Positions 42,103 through 50,582 of a stretch of 64,000 nt of DNA are shown here, in pieces. The stretch's first letter is position 1; the number at the start of each line of letters is the position of its first letter. The DNA comes from Seohaeicola sp024304985 (lineage in GTDB: Bacteria; Pseudomonadota; Alphaproteobacteria; Rhodobacterales; Rhodobacteraceae). The stretch lies in contig NZ_JARAMP010000009.1 in NCBI RefSeq assembly GCF_028802875.1, positions 100,408-164,407 of the forward strand, given 5' to 3'. The position numbers and the translations under genes are program-made. Under the pieces are notes generated by a model that was given only the letters and a program-made list of their open reading frames with translations, did not search any database and was not told the origin of the DNA.

Positions 42103-44601
42103 TCAGCCCTGCATCAGAAGCTGGGTCTCATGCCGGCGCAGGCAGGTGCGCGCCGTCTCGCCATAGCCCGAGGGATCGGCCCGCAGTTCCGGAAAGCATT
42201 GGAACAGATCGTCCCGGCTGGCCTCCGACAGGGCCTGCAACCCGACATGGCCGGGATGAAAACTCTCGGTCGCGGCCCCCTCGGCAAAGATGATCTCGTG
42301 CCGGTCGAACAGAAGATGCAGATAGGTCACCTGCGGGCAAGTCACCTGCGTGATCGTCCGCCCATTGACCAGATGCTTGGCCGACAACAGAACTTCGGGC
42401 GTGTCGAAATAAAGCGTGGCCGCCGTTGACCGGTGCAGCATCCGATGCTGCGGCGACACCAGCAGCGGCGCGCTATTGCCCAGAACACCCGCCTCAAACC
42501 GGATCGGGGCAAAGTCCCCATGCCCCACCACCTCCCGCCGCCCGGTCCAGCGCAGGGGTTGCAGGCCGTTGTCGCGGGTCACCACCAGATCGCCGGGGCG
42601 AAGATCCTCGACCGGGCGGGGTCCCTGATCGGTCAGGATCCGCGTGCCAGCGGTGAAACAGATGATGACACCTTCCATGTTCGAGAAGGTCACAAGGGTG
42701 CCATCCGTCAGCGTGGCGCTGCCCGACAGGGCATTGGGGTCGGTGCTGGTGTAGACCACATCCTCCCAGTCCACCAGACCGCCGAAATTGATCGTGTCGC
42801 CACCCGGTTCATCCGCCTCGCCGCCGTCGATGGTGATCGTGCCGCCGCCCATCGCCGAAGGGTCAAGCAGGAAGGTATCGTTTCCGGCCCCGCCAAAGAC
42901 CGTGTCGCCTGCGCCCACATGGATCACATCGTCGCCCGCGCCGCCGTCGATCAGGTCAGCCCCTGTTCCGCCGATGATCGTATCGTTGCCGTCCCCGCCA
43001 AAGAGCGAGTCGTCACCGCCGCGCCCGTCCAGAAGGTCGTCGCCATCGCCGCCATAGAAGACATTCGTATAGTCGGCGCCTTGCCCGTCGAATCCGATCA
43101 GCGTGTCGTTCCAGTCCGACCCGATGATCCCGTCGATCCCGCCGGTGATCGTGTCATTGGCCGCGTCCCCACCCGAGACGGTGTTGGTGGACAGATCTAC
43201 GGACACACCCGCGCCCGAGGCGGAGTAGTCCACCACATCCATTCCCGATCCGCCCGAGATGGCATCAGCGCCCGCGCCACCGACGAAGGTATCGTCCCCG
43301 TCGCCGCCGAACAGTTGGTTGATCCCGCCGCCGCCGCTCAGCAGGTCGTGGCCCGCATCCCCCTGAAGCGTGTCGTTGCCGGGGCCGCCGAAAAGCTGAT
43401 CGTCGCCGCTGCCGCCGGACAGGGAATCCGCCCCGGCCTCGCCATGAAGCGTGTCATTTCCGTCGCCACCCGAGAGGGTATCATCGCCCGCAACCTCGGG
43501 GATCGTGGTGAAGTGCACGTCCGAAACCCAGATGCCCTGCGTCCCGTTCAGACCGTTGGAATAGGAGATGCTGATCTGGCTGACGGGACCGGTGATCTGG
43601 ACCAGCGCCGAGCCGGAGGCGCTGTTGGGATTGTCCGCCAGATTGTTGGCGCGGATCGTATTGCCCGAGACGGTATCGCCCGCGCCGGGGGTGATCGACA
43701 CGGTGACCGGGTTCCCGTTCACGTCCAGGGCGTTGACGGTGATCAGGTCGCGGTGATTGCCGCCGCCCCAGTCGATATCGTTGATGCGGAACTGCACGTT
43801 CTGCACCTGATCGGACATTCCGCTATCTGCCGTCGCCGCGAAGTCGATGACGGTGGTCGATGTCGCCCCGTCGCCATTGCCGAAAAGATAGAGGCTGGAG
43901 GTCGGGTCGAACGGTTCGCCGCCGGCGACATAGGTCGGATCGTTGGATTCGACCTGAAAGGTGGGGTTGTTGTTGCCGTTGTTCACAAAGCTGACCGACA
44001 CGTTCATCGTGCCGGTATCCTGCGTGAAGCCAGCCGCGAGATTGGCCCCGTCCGCACCTTGTGCGGTCCAGTCCAGCACCTCGGTCGTGGCGCTGGCCTG
44101 CGGCGCGTTCATGTCGCCGTGGATCACGTCATCGCCCGCGCCCCCGTCGATCACGTCATTGCCGCCACCGCCCTTGATCGTGTCATGGCCTGCACCGGAC
44201 AGCACCGTATCATTGCCCGCGCCTGCGTCGATCTGGTCGGCACCCGCGCCCGGGCTGTCGCCATCGTCATCGGTGAAGCTGCTGTCGATCAGCTCTGCCC
44301 CGTCCGAGCCCGTCACAACGCCATCCGAAGCGCCATAGCTGGGGGCCGTTGTGGCGCTGGCCGAGGAGATGGTCGTGACCGGGCCATAGTCGGGGACGAA
44401 ATAGACAAAACCGTCACTTCCCAGAAGATAGGCACCCGGTTCCACGGCATTGACGAAGGTCTGGCCATTCCATGTGCCGGACCATGTCCAACTGCCCGCA
44501 CCTATGGTGCTGGCCGTGGTAAACGTCAGGAGCGGACCGCCGATCGCATCGCCGCTGTCCAGCGACCCGTTCCCGAGGCTGACCCTGTACCCGTTGGGCA
44601 T
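42103..44601 (-). CDS. RTX calcium-binding repeat protein with C-terminal Hint domain
   Basis: 832 residues, acidic and Gly/Asp-rich. Nonapeptide GGxGxDxxx repeats occur at about 125-165, 370-450 and 525-600 (for example GGDGNDTLHGEAGADSLSGG). A beta-rich domain (about 175-365) separates them. A Hint (Hedgehog/intein) domain begins at about 647 (CFTAGTRILTDQGPRPVEDL), with candidate nucleophile Cys648. There is no N-terminal signal peptide, which fits type I secretion. Such proteins are common in Rhodobacterales; the role could be adhesion or self-processing. No T1SS genes are adjacent. Confidence 0.88.
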   Translation of the reverse strand: MPNGYRVSLGNGSLDSGDAIGGPLLTFTTASTIGAGSWTWSGTWNGQTFVNAVEPGAYLLGSDGFVYFVPDYGPVTTISSASATTAPSYGASDGVVTGSDGAELIDSSFTDDDGDSPGAGADQIDAGAGNDTVLSGAGHDTIKGGGGNDVIDGGAGDDVIHGDMNAPQASATTEVLDWTAQGADGANLAAGFTQDTGTMNVSVSFVNNGNNNPTFQVESNDPTYVAGGEPFDPTSSLYLFGNGDGATSTTVIDFAATADSGMSDQVQNVQFRINDIDWGGGNHRDLITVNALDVNGNPVTVSITPGAGDTVSGNTIRANNLADNPNSASGSALVQITGPVSQISISYSNGLNGTQGIWVSDVHFTTIPEVAGDDTLSGGDGNDTLHGEAGADSLSGGSGDDQLFGGPGNDTLQGDAGHDLLSGGGGINQLFGGDGDDTFVGGAGADAISGGSGMDVVDYSASGAGVSVDLSTNTVSGGDAANDTITGGIDGIIGSDWNDTLIGFDGQGADYTNVFYGGDGDDLLDGRGGDDSLFGGDGNDTIIGGTGADLIDGGAGDDVIHVGAGDTVFGGAGNDTFLLDPSAMGGGTITIDGGEADEPGGDTINFGGLVDWEDVVYTSTDPNALSGSATLTDGTLVTFSNMEGVIICFTAGTRILTDQGPRPVEDLRPGDLVVTRDNGLQPLRWTGRREVVGHGDFAPIRFEAGVLGNSAPLLVSPQHRMLHRSTAATLYFDTPEVLLSAKHLVNGRTITQVTCPQVTYLHLLFDRHEIIFAEGAATESFHPGHVGLQALSEASRDDLFQCFPELRADPSGYGETARTCLRRHETQLLMQG

Positions 44602-44733
44602 ATCGTGAACTCCGTTCGCGCGACCTGCGGCAGGTTCTCTCCGCAGGATGTTTCGTGTCTGGATACAGTCGGGTCCGGGCTAATTTTCGTAGAATTGGCG
44701 GCATTTTAGCGACCGACACGGCTGCACATGACA

Positions 44734-44761
44734 AAGCCCCGCCACAATTGCGGCGGGGCTT
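44734..44761 (-). terminator. Terminator-like hairpin after the molybdenum hydroxylase genes
   Basis: A 10-bp stem AAGCCCCGCC / GGCGGGGCTT with an 8-base loop. In minus orientation it lies 33 bp past the stop of the large subunit gene and is followed by a short T-run, so it probably ends that operon ahead of the RTX/Hint gene. Confidence 0.65.
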
Positions 44762-44794
44762 GTCCTGATCCCGAGGTTTTCTTGACGCTGATAT

Positions 44795-47041
44795 CTAAGT
44801 CAAAAGGTCGAATTGTTCCATGAGGGGCAGGCTGCGGGCGCGGGTTCCGGTCAGATCGAACAGGGCATTGGCCAATGCAGGCATCGCGGGAGGCGTTCCC
44901 GGTTCACCCACACCGGACATATGCCGGTTCGTTTCCAGAATCCGTGTCTCTATCAACGGGCAGTTGTGCAGCCGTAGAGCATCGTAATCCGGGAAATTGC
45001 CCTGTTCCACCGCGCCATCGGCAAAGGTGATCTGCCCGAAAATGGCGGCAGAGAGGCCATAGATCATGCCGCCTTCCAACTGTGCGCGGATATTGCCGGG
45101 ATCCAGCGCCAGCCCCACGTCCGCCGCGATCCATGCGCGGTTGATGCGGATCAGACCGCCTTCGTCGATCACCTCGATCACCTGTGCCACCGGACAGCCG
45201 AAGCTGTAGGTGAAGCCGACGCCGCGTCCGATTCCATCGGGAGTCTGGCCTGTCCAGCCCGACATCTCGCGCACGGCTTCCAAGGTGCCGGCCGAAGGCG
45301 CATGGGCCTCGCGCATCATCGAGAGGCGGAACTCCAGCGGGTCAACTGCGGCGGCATGGGCCAGCTCGTCAATGAAGGTGTCGTGGAAGAACCCGTTGAA
45401 GGAATTGCCCACCGCGCGCCAGAAGCCGACGGGGATGTCCATCTCGGCCAGATAGCCGCGGATGCGGTAATTGGGAATGGCATAGGGTTGATCGAACGCG
45501 CCTTCCACATGGCCCTTGTCCGGGCCGGGAGGGGCGAAGCCCGCCAGCCGCTGGCCCGCCTGCCGCGTGGTGGATTGCGCGGCGATCTGCCCGTCCAGCA
45601 GCATTGCGCGCCCGTCCCGCACCGCGCCACGGAAACGCGCGATGGCGCCGGGGCGGTAGAAGTCGTGGCGCATGTCTTCCTCGCGCGACCAGGTCAGTTG
45701 CACGGGCGTGCCCGGCATCGCGGCGGCAAGGCGTGCAGCATATACCGCATAGTCGCTTTCGCCGCGCCGCCCGAAGCCGCCCCCGAGCAGGGTTGTGTGG
45801 ACCGTCACCTGTTCAGGGGACAGGCCCGTGGCCTCGGCGCATTTACCCTGGATGATGACGGGGGCCTGATTGCCGCACCAGATGGTCAGGCCATCGGCCG
45901 TCACATGGGCGGTGGCATTCATCGGTTCCATCGTGGCATGCGCCAGATAGGGCAGGCGGTATTCGGCTGTCACCTCGGTTGCGCCTTGCGGAAGCTCATC
46001 GGCGTTGCCGTCATTGCGCAGGGTGGAATTGGGCTTGCCGTCGAAGGTGGCCGCGATCACGGCGAAGGCGTCCTCGGTCGTTTGCGGCGCAGAGGACGCG
46101 GCCCAGTCGATCACCACCGCCTCGGCCGCCTGCATCGCGATCCATGTGTTATTTGCCACCACGGCGATGCCGTCGCCCAGATCGACCACACGCTCCACGC
46201 CTGCCATGGCCAGCGCGGGGGCGGGATCAAAGCTGCGCATCCCGGCACCCAAGGCGGGGTTGCGGCGCAGGGCGGCGAAGCGCATCCCCTCAACCCGCAC
46301 GTCGATGCCGAAGGTGGCGGTGCCTGTGACCTTGGCGGGGATATCCAGACGCGGCATGGATTTGCCCAGATATTTCCATTCGGTTGCGGGACGCAGCAGG
46401 ATATCCTGCGGCGGGTCGATCCGGGCCGCGTCGGAGGCCAGATCGACATAGGACAGGCGGGTGCCATCGGGGGCTATGACATGGCCATCTTCTGTCGTCA
46501 GGTCGGCGCGGGAGAGGTTCAGGCGTTGCGCCGCCGCCTCCTTCAGCGTCTCGCGCGCGGTCGCGCCTGCCATGCGCATCTTGTCGAACCCGTCCACGGT
46601 CGAGGTGGAGCCGCCCGTGACTTGCAGGGACATCATCTTGGGCAGCACGGACAGCGCCTGTTTCAGGCTGTGCTGCATGTCGGTCAGGGCGTAATCCTTG
46701 AAGGGCATGCCCGCGCCCATCAGCGCGCCGTTGAAATAGGCCTGCGCGGGTGGGCCGTGCAGGGTGGTGATATCCTCCCATGCCACGTCCAGCTCCTCGG
46801 CCACCATCGCGGCGAGGGTGGAGTGGATGCCTTGCCCCATCTCGGCGCGGGGGGTGATGATCGTGACGCCATCGGCATTGATCAGCACGAAAGGATTGAG
46901 CGCTGCACCCTGTTCGGGCGAGAGGGGATTGGGCGGCGTCTGGCGGGCCTTGTAGACGCCAAAGGCCACGCCACCCACGATGGCGACGGATCCGATCAGA
47001 AAGGAACGGCGGGCGATTTTACCGATGCTGGCCATGCTCAC
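44795..47041 (-). CDS. Xanthine-dehydrogenase-family molybdopterin-binding subunit (IorB-like)
   Basis: 748 residues. Large subunit of a two-component molybdenum hydroxylase of the isoquinoline 1-oxidoreductase/aldehyde dehydrogenase type. The N-terminus ARRSFLIGSVAIVGGVAFG is a Tat signal, so it is probably periplasmic. Molybdopterin motifs include PRAEMGQGIHSTLAAMVAEEL, LLGGGFGRRGESDY and the C-terminal GVGEPGTPPAMPALANA, which carries the active-site Glu. The ATG overlaps the stop of the 2Fe-2S subunit gene by four bases. Substrate unknown. Confidence 0.88.
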   Translation of the reverse strand: MSMASIGKIARRSFLIGSVAIVGGVAFGVYKARQTPPNPLSPEQGAALNPFVLINADGVTIITPRAEMGQGIHSTLAAMVAEELDVAWEDITTLHGPPAQAYFNGALMGAGMPFKDYALTDMQHSLKQALSVLPKMMSLQVTGGSTSTVDGFDKMRMAGATARETLKEAAAQRLNLSRADLTTEDGHVIAPDGTRLSYVDLASDAARIDPPQDILLRPATEWKYLGKSMPRLDIPAKVTGTATFGIDVRVEGMRFAALRRNPALGAGMRSFDPAPALAMAGVERVVDLGDGIAVVANNTWIAMQAAEAVVIDWAASSAPQTTEDAFAVIAATFDGKPNSTLRNDGNADELPQGATEVTAEYRLPYLAHATMEPMNATAHVTADGLTIWCGNQAPVIIQGKCAEATGLSPEQVTVHTTLLGGGFGRRGESDYAVYAARLAAAMPGTPVQLTWSREEDMRHDFYRPGAIARFRGAVRDGRAMLLDGQIAAQSTTRQAGQRLAGFAPPGPDKGHVEGAFDQPYAIPNYRIRGYLAEMDIPVGFWRAVGNSFNGFFHDTFIDELAHAAAVDPLEFRLSMMREAHAPSAGTLEAVREMSGWTGQTPDGIGRGVGFTYSFGCPVAQVIEVIDEGGLIRINRAWIAADVGLALDPGNIRAQLEGGMIYGLSAAIFGQITFADGAVEQGNFPDYDALRLHNCPLIETRILETNRHMSGVGEPGTPPAMPALANALFDLTGTRARSLPLMEQFDLLT

Positions 47042-47502
47042 GCCTCCTTGAGCGCGCGGGCGGCGTCATGGATCGCGGCGCGGATACGGGGATAGGTGCC
47101 GCAGCGGCAGAGATTGCCCTGCATGGCGGCGTCGATGTCGTCATCGGTGGGTTCGGGTGTTTCGGTCAGCAGGCTGGCGGCCTGCATGATCTGTCCCGAC
47201 TGGCAATAGCCGCATTGCGCCACCTGATGCGTGACCCAGGCCTGTTGCAGCGCGTGCATCGCGTCGGGCGTGCCCAGCCCTTCGATCGTGGTGACATTGC
47301 CCCAGACATCCCCCAGCGCCACCTGGCACGAGCGCACGGCCTGCCCGTCGATCTGCACGGTGCAGGCCCCGCAGGCGGCCACGCCGCAGCCGAATTTCGT
47401 GCCGGTCAGCCCGATCTCGTCGCGCAGCACCCACAGCAGGGGCACCTCGGGCGGCAGGTCGACGCTATGGTCGGTTCCGTTGATGGTCAGTGTCGTGGCC
47501 AT
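47038..47502 (-). CDS. 2Fe-2S iron-sulfur subunit of the molybdenum hydroxylase (IorA-like)
   Basis: 154 residues. It has the plant-type [2Fe-2S] motif GCGVAACGACTVQIDG plus SCQ, and the second, helical [2Fe-2S] domain with CGYCQSGQIMQAASLL and LCRCGTYPRIRAAI. It passes electrons from the molybdopterin subunit. Without a signal of its own, it may be carried out by the Tat signal on the large subunit. No FAD subunit or cytochrome gene is adjacent. Divergent from tetR. Confidence 0.92.
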   Translation of the reverse strand: MATTLTINGTDHSVDLPPEVPLLWVLRDEIGLTGTKFGCGVAACGACTVQIDGQAVRSCQVALGDVWGNVTTIEGLGTPDAMHALQQAWVTHQVAQCGYCQSGQIMQAASLLTETPEPTDDDIDAAMQGNLCRCGTYPRIRAAIHDAARALKEA

Positions 47503-47558
47503 GGGGTCGCTCCGGGCTGGAAAGGCTGTGTTCTGACAAAGTGGGCGAGATATGTCAG

Positions 47559-47583
47559 TTTGTCAATCTGGCAAATTGACGAA
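47559..47583. promoter_or_regulatory. TetR-type operator candidate
   Basis: TTTGTCAAT-N7-ATTGACGAA, an inverted repeat with one mismatch in nine, just before the tetR start codons and in the promoter gap of the divergent molybdenum hydroxylase operon. Extra TGACA half-sites occur at about 47534-47540 and TGTCA at 47553-47557. This is where an autoregulating TetR repressor would bind. Confidence 0.55.
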
Positions 47584-48216
47584 ATGGATCAATTCTGTCA
47601 CATGGTCAGCATGCCAGAGCAGACAGACAGCCCATTCACCCAGGACCCGCGCCAGAAGGCGATCCTCAAGGCCGCGTTCGAGGCCTTTTCCAGTTATGGG
47701 TTCCGGCGGACCTCGATGGAGGACATCGCCCGCGGGGCGGGCATGTCGCGGGCCGCGCTCTATCTGCATTATCGCAACAAGGAGGATATCTTCCGCTCCT
47801 TGACCCAGTTCTACTATGACGATGCGGTCGCGCAGGTCGAAGGCGTCCTGACCCAGGACCTGCCCATCGCCGAGGCTCTTGCACGGGCTTTCGAGGCTCA
47901 GGCAGGGCAGATCTTCGAGGCGCTTTTGTCCTCGCCGCATGGCGACGAGTTGCTGGATACCAAATATGCCCATGGCGCCGATATCGCGCAGGCGGGCGAG
48001 GCGCGGCTGGTCGCGGTCTATGCGGGCTGGTTGCGCGACAAGGCGGCTGCCGGGCAGATCAGCCTTGCCGTCAGCGAGAATGACCCGGCCGTGCTGGCCG
48101 CAACCATGCTGGCGGCGTTGCAGGGGTTGAAGACGCCGGTGCCGACCCCTGCCGCCTATCGCGCGGCCGCAGCGCTTCTGGCCGGGGTATTCGCCCGCGC
48201 CCTTGAGCCGCGCTGA
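47584..48216 (+). CDS. TetR-family transcriptional regulator
   Basis: About 202-210 residues. The N-terminal helix-turn-helix is RQKAILKAAFEAFSSYGFRRTSMEDIARGAGMSRAALYLHYRNKEDIF. The C-terminal ligand domain is Ala/Leu-rich. Three ATGs (47584, 47602, 47611) are possible; none has a strong ribosome-binding site, and the first lies right against the operator, so a later start is plausible. Likely represses the divergent molybdenum hydroxylase genes. Confidence 0.88.
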   Translation: MDQFCHMVSMPEQTDSPFTQDPRQKAILKAAFEAFSSYGFRRTSMEDIARGAGMSRAALYLHYRNKEDIFRSLTQFYYDDAVAQVEGVLTQDLPIAEALARAFEAQAGQIFEALLSSPHGDELLDTKYAHGADIAQAGEARLVAVYAGWLRDKAAAGQISLAVSENDPAVLAATMLAALQGLKTPVPTPAAYRAAAALLAGVFARALEPR

Positions 48217-48224
48217 ACCGGCCT

Positions 48225-48247
48225 GCCTCTTCTTGCCTCAAATATCC
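48225..48247 (-). repeat. 23-bp intergenic repeat, copy 6 (diverged)
   Basis: Minus-strand GGATATTTGAGGCAAGAAGAGGC, between the convergent ends of tetR and kynA. It has the conserved ATATTT and GCAAGA cores of the family. Confidence 0.6.
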
Positions 48248-48275
48248 AATCCGGACCGGGCCACAGCGCCGTCCG

Positions 48276-49112
48276 TCACAGATCGGTGCGCAGGTGCCAA
48301 AGCTCGGGGAACAGTTCCACCTCGAGCATCCGCTTGAGGTAGCTGACCCCGCCGGTGCCGCCGGTGCCGCGCTTGAAGCCGATCACGCGTTCGACCGTGG
48401 TCACGTGATTGAAGCGCCAGCGGCGGAAGTAATCCTCGAAATCCATCAGCTTCTCGGCCAGCTCATACAGCTCCCAATGGGTCTGTGGCGCGCGGTAGAC
48501 GGTGATCCAGGCCTGTTTGACGGCCTCGGAGGGGGTATGGCTTTGCCTGATGTCGCGGTTCAGCACGTCATCCGGCAGCGGCACGGTCTGGTGCAGCAGG
48601 CGCAGCGCCACGTCATAGAGGGAGGGCTGGCGCAGCTCTTCCTCCAGCAGGGCCAGAATGGCGGGGCGATGCGCATGGGGGCGCAGCATGGCGTGGTTGC
48701 GATTGCCCAGCATGAATTCGATCTGGCGGAATTGATGCGACTGAAAGCCCGAGGATTGCCCAAGCGCATCGCGGAAGGCGGTATAGTCGCTGGGTGTCAT
48801 GGTGCGCAGCACGTCCCAGGCGTTGTTGAGCTGTTCGAAGATGCGCGCGACGCGGGCCAGCATCTTGAAGGCGGGGCGCAACTGGCCGGCTTGCAGCGCG
48901 GTGCGGGCGGCGGCGATCTCGTGGATGGCAAGGCGCATCCAGAGTTCGGAGGTCTGGTGCTGGATGATGAACAGCATCTCGTCATGGGTGTCGGTCCATG
49001 TCTTCTGCGCGTTCAGGATCAGGTCCAGCGACAGGTAATCGCCATAGGACATGCGCCCGTCGAAGGTCATCTGCGCACCCTCGGCGGCGGGATCGTAGGG
49101 GGTCTGGGTCAT
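48276..49112 (-). CDS. kynA: Tryptophan 2,3-dioxygenase
   Basis: 278 residues. Heme enzyme opening the indole ring of L-tryptophan to N-formylkynurenine. Family motifs: SYGDYLSLDLILNAQ near the N-terminus, DEMLFIIQHQTSELW with the distal-pocket His, and SSGFQSHQFRQIEFMLGN. The end has FNHVTTVERVIGFKRGTGGTGGVSYL, with the proximal heme His in RFNHV. The ATG at 49110-49112 was chosen over the longer frame. kynU is upstream on the same strand. Confidence 0.95.
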   Translation of the reverse strand: MTQTPYDPAAEGAQMTFDGRMSYGDYLSLDLILNAQKTWTDTHDEMLFIIQHQTSELWMRLAIHEIAAARTALQAGQLRPAFKMLARVARIFEQLNNAWDVLRTMTPSDYTAFRDALGQSSGFQSHQFRQIEFMLGNRNHAMLRPHAHRPAILALLEEELRQPSLYDVALRLLHQTVPLPDDVLNRDIRQSHTPSEAVKQAWITVYRAPQTHWELYELAEKLMDFEDYFRRWRFNHVTTVERVIGFKRGTGGTGGVSYLKRMLEVELFPELWHLRTDL

Positions 49113-49160
49113 GGTGGCCTCTGGTTCTGCTGCGCGGCGCTGTGGATTGGGCGTCGCAAT

Positions 49161-49183
49161 GGATATTTGAAGCAAGAAGAAAC
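49161..49183 (+). repeat. 23-bp intergenic repeat, copy 5 (diverged)
   Basis: GGATATTTGAAGCAAGAAGAAAC between kynA and kynU. In-frame TGA after ATT excludes a conserved peptide. It has the same core as copies 6 and 7. Confidence 0.6.
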
Positions 49184-49196
49184 AGCAGGTCGAGGG

Positions 49197-49298
49197 TCAG
49201 GCGTTCAGCGCCGCGCAATTGGCCAACCGCCGCCAGAGAGCGGCCCAGCCCGCAGGGCGGCAGAGGGGCAGGCTTTCGGTGGCGGCGCGCATGGACAT
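49197..49298 (-). CDS. Possible 33-residue small ORF coupled to kynU
   Basis: An ATG overlaps the kynU stop (TGATG) and opens 33 codons (MSMRAATESLPLCRPAGWAALWRRL...), ending at 49197 before the repeat. It would be translated by re-initiation after kynU. There is no recognised family, and high GC makes such frames common, so this is a weak candidate. Confidence 0.2.
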   Translation of the reverse strand: MSMRAATESLPLCRPAGWAALWRRLANCAALNA

Positions 49299-50491
49299 CA
49301 GGTCACACGGGCGCGGGTCTTGTATTCGGGCCGGTCCCACAGGCTGTTGGTCATCACATCGGCGATGATGTTGATGGCCTTGTTCACATCGCCCTCGTCG
49401 ATGAAGAGCGGCGTGAAGCCGAAGCGCATGATGTCGGGCGCGCGGAAATCGCCGATGACGCCGCGCGCGATCAGGGCCTGAATCGCGGCATAGCCATCGG
49501 CAAAGCGGAAGGAGACCTGGCTGCCGCGCTGGGACGCGTCGCGCGGGCTGGCCAGTGTCAGCATGGGGCAGGTGGCCTCGATCCCCTTGATGAATTGCTC
49601 GGTCAGCGCGACGGAGGCGGCACGGATGTCGTGCATGGTCGTCATGTCCCAGATGTCCATCGCGGCTTCCAGTGCGGCCAGCGCGATCACCGGGGGTGTG
49701 CCCACACGCATCCGCTCGATGCCCGAACCGGGGCGGTAGGAGGTGGCGAAGGCGAAGGGTGCCTCGTGACCCAGCCAGCCCGACAGGGCGGGGCGGGCGG
49801 TATCGGCATGGCGGGGGGCGACATAGATGAAGGCGGGGGCACCAGGGCCACCGTTGAGGTATTTGTAGGTGCAGCCCACCGCGAAATCCGCGCCGCATCC
49901 GGCCAGATCGACGGGCAGCGCACCCGCGCTATGCGCCAGATCCCAGATCGTGAGCGCACCTGCGGCATGGGCGCGGGCGGTCAGGTCGGCCATATCATGC
50001 TTGCGGCCCGTGCGGTAATCGACCTCGGTGATCAGGGTCACGGCGACCGCGTCGGTGATGTTGTCCGCCACGTCCTCGGGCGCGACGACGCGCAACTCAT
50101 AGCCTCGGCCCAGTGACGCGATCAGCCCTTCGGCCATGTAGAGGTCCGAGGGGAAATTGCCGCTGTCGGACAGGATCACGCGACGGTCGGGGCGCATCTC
50201 CAGCGCCGAGGCAAGCGCCTGATAGACCTTGATCGAGAGCGTGTCGCCCATCACCACATGGCCCGGTTCCGCCCCGATCAGGCGGGCGATGCGGTCGCCC
50301 ACACGGGTGGGCTGGTCCATCCATCCGGCCTTGTTCCAGCCGGTGATCAGCATCTCGCCCCATTCCTTGTCGATGACGCGGCTGACCTGCGCGGCGGCTT
50401 TGCGCGGCAGCGGGCCCAGCGAGTTGCCGTCCAGATAGATCATGCCTTCCGGCAGATGGAACATGGCCTTGGTTGCGGCGAAATCGGTCAT
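49298..50491 (-). CDS. kynU: Kynureninase
   Basis: 397 residues. PLP enzyme splitting kynurenine to anthranilate and alanine. The N-terminus has YLDGNSLGPLP, the Asp of the PLP ring pocket is in IWDLAHSAGALPVDL, and the Schiff-base Lys210 is in GCTYKYLNGGPG. It follows kynA's pathway step; formamidase (kynB) is not in the window. A CCGGTTT/AAACCGG hairpin (50548-50571) sits in the gap to the SDR gene, so the SDR may be a separate transcript. Confidence 0.95.
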   Translation of the reverse strand: MTDFAATKAMFHLPEGMIYLDGNSLGPLPRKAAAQVSRVIDKEWGEMLITGWNKAGWMDQPTRVGDRIARLIGAEPGHVVMGDTLSIKVYQALASALEMRPDRRVILSDSGNFPSDLYMAEGLIASLGRGYELRVVAPEDVADNITDAVAVTLITEVDYRTGRKHDMADLTARAHAAGALTIWDLAHSAGALPVDLAGCGADFAVGCTYKYLNGGPGAPAFIYVAPRHADTARPALSGWLGHEAPFAFATSYRPGSGIERMRVGTPPVIALAALEAAMDIWDMTTMHDIRAASVALTEQFIKGIEATCPMLTLASPRDASQRGSQVSFRFADGYAAIQALIARGVIGDFRAPDIMRFGFTPLFIDEGDVNKAINIIADVMTNSLWDRPEYKTRARVT

Positions 50492-50582
50492 GGTGGCCTC
50501 GAAACTATTTTAGGCTTAAAGCATTTCTCCGGAATAGGCGGTGCACCCCGGTTTGTCCACCGAAAAACCGGAGTCCGGCCGG

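Noticed and set aside
42850..44300. CRISPR-like or tandem repeat DNA
   Set aside because: The periodicity is the coding of RTX nonapeptides; the units differ in sequence and there are no spacers.
42433..44709. A 758-codon open frame antisense to the RTX/Hint gene
   Set aside because: It is the shadow of repetitive Gly/Asp codons on the other strand. The sense frame has clear RTX and Hint motifs.
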